The notes below the pieces were generated by a model. That model had not been told where the DNA came from and ran no database searches. It saw only the letters and a program-made list of their open reading frames with translations. From Streptomyces griseoruber (GTDB lineage Bacteria > Actinomycetota > Actinomycetes > Streptomycetales > Streptomycetaceae): a stretch of 64,000 nt of DNA. Shown here in pieces: positions 27,335-35,373 of this stretch (its first letter is position 1; each line of letters starts with the position of its first letter). The position numbers and the translations under genes are program-made. Where the stretch lies: contig NZ_KQ948771.1 in assembly GCF_001514205.1 (NCBI RefSeq), positions 186,001-250,000 on the forward strand, read 5' to 3'.

Positions 27335-28081
27335 ATGGCTGGAGGACTGGCGGGCAGGACCGCCGTGGTGACCGGGGGCAGTGCCGGCATCGGGCAGGAG
27401 ATCGCCCGGAGGCTCGCGGCGGAGGGGGCGGACATCGCGGTCGCGGACGTCGACGCGGCGGACGAGACGCGGGCACTGGTCACGGAGACAGGCCGTCGGT
27501 TCTTCAGTGACAAGGTCGACGTCTCGGACGAGGAGGCCATCAACGGGTTCGCCGCGAGGGTCCGCGGCGAGTTCGGTTCCGCCGACATCCTGGTGAACAA
27601 CGCGGCCGTGGTGCTGCTGGCCGACCTCGACCACGTGACCTACGACGACTGGCGTCGCACCTTCGCGGTCAACGTGGACGGCCCCTTCCTGGCTTCCAGG
27701 GCGTTCCTTCCGGACCTGAAGAGATCCCGGTCGGGACGGATCATCAACATCACCTCGTCGAGCTACTGGACCGCGCCGCCGCCCTTCGTCTCCTACGTCT
27801 CCGCCAAGGGCGCGTTGAACGGCCTCACCTCCGTCCTGGCCGCCAACCTCGCCGCTCACGGCATCACCGTCAACGGCGTGGCGGCGGGTCTGGTCCGGAC
27901 CGCCGCGGCCATGGAGAACACCAGCGAGGCCTTCTTCGAGCAGGCCGTGCAGGCACAGAACATCCAGCGGGTGCAGATGCCGGACGACGTCTCGGGCGTC
28001 GTGGCGTTCCTGGCCTCCGAGGACGCCGCGTTCATCACGGGGCAGATCGTCGTCGCGGACGGCGGCAGCACACGCCGCTGA
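27335..28081 (+). CDS. Short-chain dehydrogenase/reductase (SDR) 4
   Basis: A 248-residue FabG-like SDR. TGGSAGIG binds the cofactor, NNAAVVLLAD is the NNAG equivalent, ITSSSY holds the Ser and YVSAK the catalytic pair. The C-terminus (ITGQIVVADGGS) is canonical. Downstream of IclR site 1, so it may belong to the aromatic regulon, for example as a diol or alcohol dehydrogenase. Confidence 0.9.
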   Translation: MAGGLAGRTAVVTGGSAGIGQEIARRLAAEGADIAVADVDAADETRALVTETGRRFFSDKVDVSDEEAINGFAARVRGEFGSADILVNNAAVVLLADLDHVTYDDWRRTFAVNVDGPFLASRAFLPDLKRSRSGRIINITSSSYWTAPPPFVSYVSAKGALNGLTSVLAANLAAHGITVNGVAAGLVRTAAAMENTSEAFFEQAVQAQNIQRVQMPDDVSGVVAFLASEDAAFITGQIVVADGGSTRR

Positions 28082-28182
28082 GACGAAGTACGGCATCCAA
28101 CCGCACACGCCCACACACCTCAGTCCGGCGGGTCCGCTGACCCGCACCCGACTCCGCACACCGCGAAAGGACCGCAGCACAC

Positions 28183-28614
28183 ATGCGCTCAACCCCTCGC
28201 GCAGCCCTCATAGGCATGTCGGCCCTGCCCCTCGTCCTGGTACCAGGGGTGTCCCATGCCACTCCGAGTTCGGGAGTCTCGTCAACCACCCTCTACGAGC
28301 GGACGGTTGACGGCACGACGTACACACTGAAGCGCATCACGATCAGCCCCGGCGGCACGACCGGATGGCACTACCACCCCGGGACGGTGTACGGGATCGT
28401 GCGGGAGGGCACGCTGACCCACTCGGACGCGGACTGCGCGACCGACGGTGTGTATTCCTCGGGTGACACCATCACCGAACCGGCCGGACCGGAACATGTC
28501 CACATCGGCCGGAACCTGGGCAGTACCCTCGTCGTCCTCGACGCGCTGTACGTCGATCTGGCCGGCACCCCGCTCACGGTGGACGCTCCCGATCCAGGGT
28601 GCGACTTCCAGTGA
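28183..28614 (+). CDS. Secreted cupin-domain protein
   Basis: A 143-residue protein with an N-terminal signal peptide (about residues 1-26, probable cleavage after SHA) and a single cupin barrel. Likely metal ligands are in GWHYHPG and in the late PAGPEHVH. Cysteines at DADCAT and near the C-terminus could pair outside the cell. It has its own upstream space after SDR 4. Function unknown. Confidence 0.82.
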   Translation: MRSTPRAALIGMSALPLVLVPGVSHATPSSGVSSTTLYERTVDGTTYTLKRITISPGGTTGWHYHPGTVYGIVREGTLTHSDADCATDGVYSSGDTITEPAGPEHVHIGRNLGSTLVVLDALYVDLAGTPLTVDAPDPGCDFQ

Positions 28615-28630
28615 CCGGCCGATGCCTGTT

Positions 28631-29265
28631 TCACTGCCGGCTCTGCTGTGCGGGCTGCTCCTCCAGCGCTGGGGCCGGGTCGAACAGGCACAGGAGCAGA
28701 TCGATGAAGCAGTCCGCGACCCGCTGGGCGGTACGGCGGTTCTCGACCTGCACGATCTGCAGGGCCGACGTGTGGAGTAGCCCGGTCACCGCGAACGCGG
28801 TCGAGTCCGGCAGCGGCGGTGTGCCGATGGTGAGACCTTCCGCGCCGCGCTTGCACCGCTCCATCGCCTCCCGCCGCACGGGAGAGAATCCGGTCGGCCC
28901 GTCATCGCCCATCATGATGCGGGTGATACCGCGTTCTTTCCACGTGCTCAAGCGGTAGGCATACGCCCCGCGAGATACATGGTTGCGGGGCTGGCCGATT
29001 CGGCGCCGACAGCCCGCTTCGCCGTGCGGGCCGATGCGGTCGCATGGATGCTCGACAACCCGTTCGTCGGAGCGGAGAACACTTCGAGTTTGCCGCCGAA
29101 GTGGTGGTAGACACTGCCGACACTCACACCCGACGCCTGGACGATGTCATTGATGCCGGTGTTCTCGTAGCCGCGCTCGGAGAACAGCGTCCGCGCTGCG
29201 TCCATCACTGCGCGCTGCGCTGTCGCCGACCGGGGCCGGCGGGTCGAGTGGCCTCGTCGACCGAC
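28631..29265 (-). pseudogene. TetR-family regulator split by a frameshift
   Basis: The N-terminal half is an intact TetR HTH (AVMDAARTLFSERGYENTGINDIVQASGVSVGSVYHHFG). After MYLAG the frame breaks at the C-run 28966-28969. Adding one base there restores AYAYRLSTWKERGITRIMMGDDGP, which continues through VADCFIDLLLCL to a stop at 28631. The family normally has a single reading frame of about 200 residues, so this is a frameshifted pseudogene or a homopolymer sequencing error. The upstream limit is uncertain because no clear start codon was found. Confidence 0.75.
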
Positions 29266-29648
29266 GGCCTGTCCTAAGTGCCCACCTGCGCCCTGATGCC
29301 CGGCACGCACTCTGAGCGCACGGCGCCACAGGACAGGTGCCTTCGCCGCATGACCTGCGACGCAGCGCCCGTCGAGACTGATGGATCGCTGATGGCTTGT
29401 CCGTCCAACGAACATGTCCATTGAGCATGACGGCGGCCACTTCCTACGTTGTCGCTGCTCGGCACGGGTCGGTCACCACGCCGAGCGTCCTGAATCACAT
29501 TGGTCGCAGAGCCACGCGGAGGCGGTCCGCGAAGGCCCCGGGGCGGTTCGGCAGCGGTGTCGCCGTACGGCCGATCACGAGCACCCCAGCAAGGTCCGGC
29601 GGCGAACGTCGGTTCCGACAGCAGCGCGCTGCGCGCGAGGAGTCATCC
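29266..29648. other. Promoter region upstream of the DHA2 transporter
   Basis: 383 bp without a supported gene. It contains IclR site 2 (29402-29414). Confidence 0.45.
29402..29414. promoter_or_regulatory. Putative IclR operator (site 2)
   Basis: CGTCCAACGAACA is identical to site 4 (35244-35256) and nearly identical to site 3 in the reverse orientation (32788-32800). It lies about 235 bp upstream of the MFS start. Confidence 0.5.
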
Positions 29649-31358
29649 ATGGTCCAGATCGATTCACCCAGTGAGGCAAGCGACGAGGGTGGCAGATACA
29701 CCCTGCGGCCCGGCACGTTGGCCGCTGTGGTTCTCGCGGTGTGTCTCGCGCAGATAGCTCTCTCCGTCCCCTCGCTCATCACCGGGCTGATCCAGCAGGA
29801 TCTCGCGCCCTCCTCGGCCCAGCTGACCTGGATCGTCGAGGCGTTCATGCTGCCCGTGGCCGCGCTGGGACTGGGCTTCGGCGTGTTCGGTGACCTGTTC
29901 GGCCGCAAGCGCCTGCTCGTCGGGGGTGCCGCGCTCATCGCCGCAGGCTCGGTTCTCGCGATCCTGGTGCCGGGTGCGGAATCCTCGACCGACACCCGGG
30001 TGACGTTGCTGATCCTCGCCCAGCTCCTCAGCGGTATCGGTGCCGCGGCAGTCTTCCCGACCAGCCTCGCCATGGTGGCGGCCGGTACGCACACCACGGC
30101 CACCCGTGCGCGTGGCGTGGCGATCTGGGCCACCGCGCTTTCGGTCGGCGGCTTCCTCGGCCCGCTGCTGGCCGGTGTGGCCGCGAAGATCGAAAGCGGC
30201 TGGGCCGGGAACGCGAACTGGCGCTGGGCCTTCGTCGGTGTTCTTGTCATCGCCGCCGCGAGCGTGGTCCTGTCGCAGGCCGTTGCCCAGAACTCCGCCT
30301 CGCCCGAGGGGCGCTCCATCGACTGGCCGGGTCAGATCACTGCCGCGCTGGGTCTGTTCGCCCTGATGTACGCCGTGATCCAGGGCCCCGAGAGTGGCTG
30401 GGGCAGCCCGGAGATCGTCGTCGCGTTCGTCGTCGCGGCAGTCTTCCTCGTGCTGTTCGTCTTCGCCGAGAGCCGGGTGGCCGAGCCGCTGCTTCACCTG
30501 AGTGTGTTCAAGAACCGGGCGTTCGCGATGAACTCGGTGGTCACCCTGATCGGTATGTTCGCCTTCCTGGCGATCATGTACTCCACCAGTATCCGGCTCA
30601 CCACCATCCAGGGTCTCAGCCCGCTGCGGAGTTCCGTCGCCTACCTCTTCTTCGGAGGCATCGGGCTGGTGCTGCTGCCCCTGACCTCGAAGCTGCTGGA
30701 GCGCTACAACCCCCGGTGGGTGCTCTTCTCCGCCCTGGTTCTGGTGGGTGCAGGCGGGCTGTGGTTCGCACAGGTTCCGGCGAGCGACCGGGGCCTGGGC
30801 GCCATCGTCGTGCCGCTGGTCTTCGTCGGAGTCGGTTCGGCTCTCGCCATCGCGTCCATCAGTGCGGTCGCGGTGAACACGTTGCCCAACCGTCTTGCCG
30901 GCATGGCGAGCGGTGTCACCAGTATGTTCCGGGACCTCGGGTTCGCCCTCGCCCCCGCGATCGTCGGTGCCGTCGCTCTGGGTCACGCGGCCAAGGAGAT
31001 CGCCCGCGAACTGGCCGACAATGCCGGCCTGCGAAGTGCTTACGAGGCTTTTCAGGCCTCTGCGGCCCATGCCCCCGCGGATCAGAAGCCGCAGCTCGAA
31101 GCAGCGGTTCACGCCGTGGAGTCGGGCCCGCTCGGCGCCAACTCGGTGCCTGCCACCATCCCGCTGCCGGATGGCAAGGTCATGCCCTTCAACCCGCTCA
31201 AGGACGTCGCTTTCGACGCCCTGAGCAGCAGTTACTCCATCGCCTACACGCTCGGCGGTGTGGCTGCTCTCGTGGCGGCGGCGCTCCTCCTCGTGGGTGC
31301 GCGCGGTGGCGTCGAGGCGGCTCATCTCGAGGACGACCCGCACACCCTCGACGACTGA
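29649..31358 (+). CDS. MFS transporter, DHA2 (14-TM) family
   Basis: A 569-residue membrane protein with about 14 helices. Motif A is present as GVFGDLFGRKRLLVGG and the motif-C region contains GGFLGPLLAG. A soluble loop of about 75 residues precedes the last helix, as in many actinobacterial DHA2 drug/H+ antiporters. The ATG at 29649 follows GAGGAG. With IclR site 2 upstream it may export toxic aromatic intermediates or import substrate; direction cannot be read from sequence. Confidence 0.88.
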   Translation: MVQIDSPSEASDEGGRYTLRPGTLAAVVLAVCLAQIALSVPSLITGLIQQDLAPSSAQLTWIVEAFMLPVAALGLGFGVFGDLFGRKRLLVGGAALIAAGSVLAILVPGAESSTDTRVTLLILAQLLSGIGAAAVFPTSLAMVAAGTHTTATRARGVAIWATALSVGGFLGPLLAGVAAKIESGWAGNANWRWAFVGVLVIAAASVVLSQAVAQNSASPEGRSIDWPGQITAALGLFALMYAVIQGPESGWGSPEIVVAFVVAAVFLVLFVFAESRVAEPLLHLSVFKNRAFAMNSVVTLIGMFAFLAIMYSTSIRLTTIQGLSPLRSSVAYLFFGGIGLVLLPLTSKLLERYNPRWVLFSALVLVGAGGLWFAQVPASDRGLGAIVVPLVFVGVGSALAIASISAVAVNTLPNRLAGMASGVTSMFRDLGFALAPAIVGAVALGHAAKEIARELADNAGLRSAYEAFQASAAHAPADQKPQLEAAVHAVESGPLGANSVPATIPLPDGKVMPFNPLKDVAFDALSSSYSIAYTLGGVAALVAAALLLVGARGGVEAAHLEDDPHTLDD

Positions 31359-31515
31359 CCCTCCGACGAACCTGCGGGCGCCGGACGGGGGCAGCAGGTT
31401 CGTCGAACAGTCGGATCCGCCCGCCGCGACCGCTCCTTCACCGGAGCGGCCACGCGGCGGGCCACGGCGTACCACGCACAACGACCACACGACCCACTCG
31501 AACAGGAGTTGGACC

Positions 31516-31935
31516 ATGACCACCACACAGTCGGTGCCGGGCAGCAGGGACGGCCTTTGCGGGCCGGACACGGTCTCCGAGGCGGAGGCGGCGTGGCTCG
31601 TCGCGATCACGAAAGGGGACGAGGAGCAGCGTGCGCTCATGCTCCCCGAGTGCGTGATCGTGCACGGGCCGGTCGGCAACGTCCACGACCGCGAGCGCTT
31701 CCTCGCCTACAACGCGTCGATGGGGGCCACCCTTGAGGCCGAGAGCAGCGAGGTGGAGTGCCGGGAGCGAGAGGGGCGGGCGATCGTGACGTGCTTTCAG
31801 AAGATGAGCATCCGGCGGGTGCCCGACCTGCCGCCGTTCCTGGTGCAGGCGGTGGCCACCCGGGTGTGGTTCGCGACCGACGAGGGATGGCGGCTCGGCC
31901 ACATGCAGCTCTCCCGGCGGCAACCTGCCGTATGA
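31516..31935 (+). CDS. NTF2-like protein (SnoaL superfamily), paralogue A
   Basis: A 139-residue NTF2-fold protein: EAEAAWLVAITKGDEEQRALMLPE, HGPVGNVHD, then strands ending in TRVWFATDEGWRLGHMQ. It is clearly related to the protein at 42913-43317 (shared EAAWLVA-T-G-E, ALML, VHGPVG, TRVW, GWRL-HM). It lies 28 bp from the convergent iclR. It may be a structural helper or small subunit for an oxygenase, or an isomerase. Confidence 0.82.
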   Translation: MTTTQSVPGSRDGLCGPDTVSEAEAAWLVAITKGDEEQRALMLPECVIVHGPVGNVHDRERFLAYNASMGATLEAESSEVECREREGRAIVTCFQKMSIRRVPDLPPFLVQAVATRVWFATDEGWRLGHMQLSRRQPAV

Positions 31936-31963
31936 CGCGTCGGGTGCCCCGTCGCGCGCGAGG

Positions 31964-32743
31964 TCACGCCGTACGAATGGGAATGCCCGGCCGCCAGCCG
32001 AGACTTCGGGACAGCCCCAGTCCGCTCGCGACCAGCGAGGGAACGGCCGCCTGCAGTTTGATCGAGCCCGCGGCCACCACGACGGACAGCGCCGCGACGA
32101 CCTTGCCGCTGCCGTCGACGATGCGGGTCGCGACCGACTCGGCGCCTTCGCTGAGCTCCTCCTTGACGACGACCGTTCCGGTCGAGCGACAGGACGCCAG
32201 TTCGCGGCGGAGTTCGGCCGGGTCGACGATCGTCTTGGGAGTGAAGCGCCGCAGTCTGCCCGCCAGTACCTCGTCGATGAACTCCGGACTGCTGTGGCTC
32301 AGCAGCACCTTGCCGACACCCGAGCAGTGCAGCGGCAGATGGCCGCCGACCTGCGAGGTGAGCCCGACGGCGTTGACTGCCGAGAGGCGTTCGATGATCA
32401 CGGCCTGGTCGCCCTGGAGGACGGCCAGCTGCACGTGCTGGCGCAGAGCCGTGTACAGGTCCTCGACGAACGGCTGGGCGGCGCTGCGGAGCGTCTCGGC
32501 GCGGGGTGCGAGCGTGCCGAGACGCCACAGCCGCAGGCCGATCGCGAAGCGGTTGTCGCTGGTGCGCTCCAGCGCGCCGGCCTCCACGAGTTCGAGCGTG
32601 AGGCGCCGCGCCGTGGCGTGCGGGATGCCGGTACGCCTGACCAGGTCGGCGAGGCTCAGCTCGGTGTGGTCGGGGTCGAAGGCGAACAGCAGGTCCCACA
32701 GTCGGGAGCTGACGGTCCGGCCGGGCTCGTTCGCGCGAGGCAT
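31964..32743 (-). CDS. IclR-family transcriptional regulator
   Basis: A 259-residue regulator. The winged HTH is at about residues 8-70 (VSSRLWDLLFAFDPDHTELSLADLVRRTGIPHATARRLTLELVEAG), followed by the IclR effector domain (LHCSGVGKVLLSHSS, FTPKTIVDPAELRREL, VAALSVVV). The ATG at 32743 is placed by AAGGAGAG. It is divergent from the flavin monooxygenase/ADH operon, with an operator-like motif between. IclR proteins of this type commonly control aromatic catabolism. Confidence 0.9.
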   Translation of the reverse strand: MPRANEPGRTVSSRLWDLLFAFDPDHTELSLADLVRRTGIPHATARRLTLELVEAGALERTSDNRFAIGLRLWRLGTLAPRAETLRSAAQPFVEDLYTALRQHVQLAVLQGDQAVIIERLSAVNAVGLTSQVGGHLPLHCSGVGKVLLSHSSPEFIDEVLAGRLRRFTPKTIVDPAELRRELASCRSTGTVVVKEELSEGAESVATRIVDGSGKVVAALSVVVAAGSIKLQAAVPSLVASGLGLSRSLGWRPGIPIRTA

Positions 32744-32787
32744 GGGCCTCTCCTTCATCGTTCCTGACTCCGACCACTCTACTTTGA

Positions 32788-32800
32788 TGTTCGTTGGATG
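32788..32800. promoter_or_regulatory. Putative IclR operator (site 3), iclR/monooxygenase intergenic
   Basis: TGTTCGTTGGATG; on the minus strand it reads CATCCAACGAACA, one base from sites 2 and 4. It is 45 bp upstream of the iclR start and about 90 bp upstream of the monooxygenase, suggesting autoregulation plus divergent control. Confidence 0.55.
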
Positions 32801-32890
32801 GATACAGGAGTTCTATCAACGCGCGATCCGCCGGACTCTTGCACGTAGCCAGTCACCACCTCGCTTCGAGGTCCACGGGAGTGAAAGACA

Positions 32891-34078
32891 TTGACTACTG
32901 ACAACGGCCCCAAGATCGCGATCCTCGGTGGTGGCATCGGAGGCCTCGCCGCCGCCGCGTTCCTGCGCGACCAGGGCTTCGACAGTGACGTCTACGAGCA
33001 GGCGTCCGCCCTGACCGAGGTCGGCGCCGGCCTGGTGATCGCGCCCAACGCCGCCCGCCTGCTGCGACGCCTCGGCGTCCTTGACCGGTTCATCAAGCGG
33101 GCGGTCCGGATGGAGACCGGCTGGGAGTTCCGGCGCTGGCAGGACGGTACCGTTCTCTCCGCGGAGAACCTGGAGGAGGGGTGCATCCGGCTGTATGGCG
33201 AGCACACCTATGCCGCCCACCGCGCCGACCTGTTGGAAGCTCTGAGGTCGGCCGTTCCCGAACACTCCGTCCACCTCGGCAGGCGTTGCGTCTCCGTTGA
33301 GTTCGAAGGCGACCAGGCTGTTCTGGGGTTCGAGGACGGCGAGACGGTCCGCCCGGACATCCTCATCGGCGCCGACGGGGTCCACTCCCGCGTGCGCGGC
33401 GCCATCGTCGGCCCGACTCAGGCGCGGGAGTCGGGTATCTGCGCCTTCCGTGCTCTCGTACCGGCGCACAAGGCGCCCGACTTCGCCAGGCGGCGGGCCC
33501 AGACCCTCTGGATAGGCCCCGACCACCACCTGGTGCACTACCCGGTGTCCGGAGAGGACTACATCAACCTCGTCGCGTTCGCACCGGCCGGCTCCGACAG
33601 CGTGGAGTCCTGGACGGCCACCGCGACGGTCCAGGAACTGCTCGACGAGTTCGCCGGTTGGGATCCCCGGCTGGTGGAGCTGGTCAAGTCGGCCGAGACG
33701 CCGGGGCGTTGGGCATTGCTCGACCGTGAGCCCCTCGACCGCTGGAACCAGGGCAACGCGACCCTGCTGGGCGACGCGGCCCACCCGATGTTCCCGTTCT
33801 TCGCCCAGGGCGCGGCCCAGGCGATCGAGGACGGCGCCGTCCTCGCCCTGTGCCTCGCGGCCGACCGGGACGACCCGATCGCGGCGCTGAGCCGCTACGA
33901 GGAACTGCGTCGGCGCCGCACGGCCCGCATCCAGCAGGTGTCGCATGGACGGTCGCACATCAACCACCTGCCGGACGGCCCCGAGCAACAGGCACGCGAT
34001 CTGCAGTACTCGCAGGCCGACCCGCTCAGGGCGAACGGCTGGATCTACGAGTACGACCCGGAGCTCGCCGTCTCATGA
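32891..34078 (+). CDS. FAD-dependent aromatic hydroxylase (salicylate/3-hydroxybenzoate hydroxylase-like)
   Basis: A 395-residue class A flavoprotein monooxygenase with a TTG start. ILGGGIGGLAAAAFLRDQG binds FAD, ILIGADGVHSRVR is the DG motif and TLLGDAAHPMFPFFAQGAAQAIEDG the GD motif. This set with the PFFAQGAAQ variant is typical of salicylate 1-hydroxylase / 3-hydroxybenzoate 6-hydroxylase relatives. It could produce the di- or tri-hydroxylated ring cleaved by the dioxygenase at 38549. It is first in an operon with the ADH (ATGA overlap). Confidence 0.9.
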   Translation: MTTDNGPKIAILGGGIGGLAAAAFLRDQGFDSDVYEQASALTEVGAGLVIAPNAARLLRRLGVLDRFIKRAVRMETGWEFRRWQDGTVLSAENLEEGCIRLYGEHTYAAHRADLLEALRSAVPEHSVHLGRRCVSVEFEGDQAVLGFEDGETVRPDILIGADGVHSRVRGAIVGPTQARESGICAFRALVPAHKAPDFARRRAQTLWIGPDHHLVHYPVSGEDYINLVAFAPAGSDSVESWTATATVQELLDEFAGWDPRLVELVKSAETPGRWALLDREPLDRWNQGNATLLGDAAHPMFPFFAQGAAQAIEDGAVLALCLAADRDDPIAALSRYEELRRRRTARIQQVSHGRSHINHLPDGPEQQARDLQYSQADPLRANGWIYEYDPELAVS

Positions 34079-35178
34079 AGATCACTGCGGCGGTGTCACG
34101 TGAGAGCCGGACCGTCCCCGGGCTTGAGCAGGTCGACCTCGGTCGACCGAGGCCGGACGAGGCCCTGGTGCGCATTGCGGCGACCGGCATCTGCCACACC
34201 GACATCAATGCGCACAGTGGCCGTGGGGTTCCTGTTCCTCGCCCGATCGTGCTCGGGCACGAGGGGGCGGGTGTGGTGGAGGCGGTCGGGGCCGGGGTGA
34301 CGCGCCTGGTTCCCGGTGACCATGTGGTCCTCTCGGGCAACTCCTGTGGTGTGTGTCCCCGCTGTCTCGACGCGCGGCCCACCTACTGCCGGGAGGCGAT
34401 GCGGGTCGCTTTCGGCGGCGCGCGGCTCGACGGCAGCTCACCGATCACCCAGAACGGTGACCGGATCGCCGCCACGTTCTTCGGGCAGTCCTCCTTCGCG
34501 ACGTACGCACTGGCGCCCGCACGGAGTGCGGTACTCCTGCCGAAGGACGTCCCGCTGCACCTGATGGGGCCGCTCGGCTGCGGTGTCATCACGGGCGCGG
34601 GTTCGGTCCTGGAGGCGTTCCGGCTCCGCCCCGGACAGTCGATCGCGGTGTTCGGCACCGGAGGCGTGGGGCTCGCGGCCATCATGGCGGCCCGTCTGGC
34701 AGGTGCCCGGCACATCGTCGCCGTCGACATCAACCAGCCCCGGCTCGACCTCGCCCGGGAACTGGGCGCGACGGACACCGTGCTGGGTGGCGGCGCCGGC
34801 GCCGAACGTGCGCTGCGGGACATCGACCCCGACGGCTTCGACTTCGCCTACGTCACCGCGGACGTACCGTCCGTGTACGCGACCGCGACGACATGTCTGG
34901 CTGTCGAAGGCACTCTCGGCTTCGTGGTGGCACCCGCGGGCGAATGGGTCCCGGACGCAGGGTTTCTCCTTGCCGGGGGGCGCAGGCTCCAAGGGATCAT
35001 CGGAGGCTCGGCCAACCCCCATGTGCTGATCCCGCAACTCGTCGAGTACTGGCGGGCGGGCCGTTTCCCCTTCGACCGGATGATCGAGGAGTTCCCGTTC
35101 AGCGACTTCGCCAGGGCGTGGGCCGAGACCCGTTCCGGGCGGGTGATCAAGGCTGTGCTCAGAATGCCGGAAACCTGA
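34075..35178 (+). CDS. Zinc-dependent NAD+ alcohol dehydrogenase (aryl-alcohol type)
   Basis: A 367-residue MDR-family enzyme. ATGICHTD has the catalytic-zinc Cys, GHEGAGVVEAVG the zinc His-Glu, SCGVCPRC with a fourth Cys in PTYC the structural zinc site, and GTGGVGLAAIMAARLAG the NAD site. The sequence resembles class III / benzyl-alcohol dehydrogenases (XylB-like). It probably oxidises an aromatic alcohol to the aldehyde that the ALDH at 41278 takes further. Confidence 0.9.
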   Translation: MKITAAVSRESRTVPGLEQVDLGRPRPDEALVRIAATGICHTDINAHSGRGVPVPRPIVLGHEGAGVVEAVGAGVTRLVPGDHVVLSGNSCGVCPRCLDARPTYCREAMRVAFGGARLDGSSPITQNGDRIAATFFGQSSFATYALAPARSAVLLPKDVPLHLMGPLGCGVITGAGSVLEAFRLRPGQSIAVFGTGGVGLAAIMAARLAGARHIVAVDINQPRLDLARELGATDTVLGGGAGAERALRDIDPDGFDFAYVTADVPSVYATATTCLAVEGTLGFVVAPAGEWVPDAGFLLAGGRRLQGIIGGSANPHVLIPQLVEYWRAGRFPFDRMIEEFPFSDFARAWAETRSGRVIKAVLRMPET

Positions 35179-35243
35179 CATCGCTTCCGCGAACAACCCG
35201 GCCGTCGGGGTCACGACCGGGCGATGTCGATCAGGACATTGGC

Positions 35244-35256
35244 CGTCCAACGAACA
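35244..35256. promoter_or_regulatory. Putative IclR operator (site 4)
   Basis: CGTCCAACGAACA, identical to site 2, located 118 bp upstream of the ThDP enzyme gene in the 195-bp gap after the ADH gene. Confidence 0.55.
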
Positions 35257-35373
35257 CAGCCATTGTCGTCACCCACGACCCCACCCAGACTGCGGCACGG
35301 GCGGCCGAGACGCGGCCCGGCCTCAGCGATCCTTGTCGAAACCCCGAGTACGTCCAGAGAGGCGGACCATCGC

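Noticed and set aside
29255..29280. Shared 15-mer CCGACGGCCTGTCCT near 29.27 kb and 42.84 kb as a second regulon motif
   Set aside because: Only two copies, not symmetric, and at different distances from the IclR-type sites; could be chance in GC-rich DNA.
29664..31679. Very long open frame (671 codons) on the minus strand
   Set aside because: Lies antisense to the DHA2 transporter, is rich in His/Arg/Gly/Asp with no domain motif, and is an artefact of high-GC codon usage.
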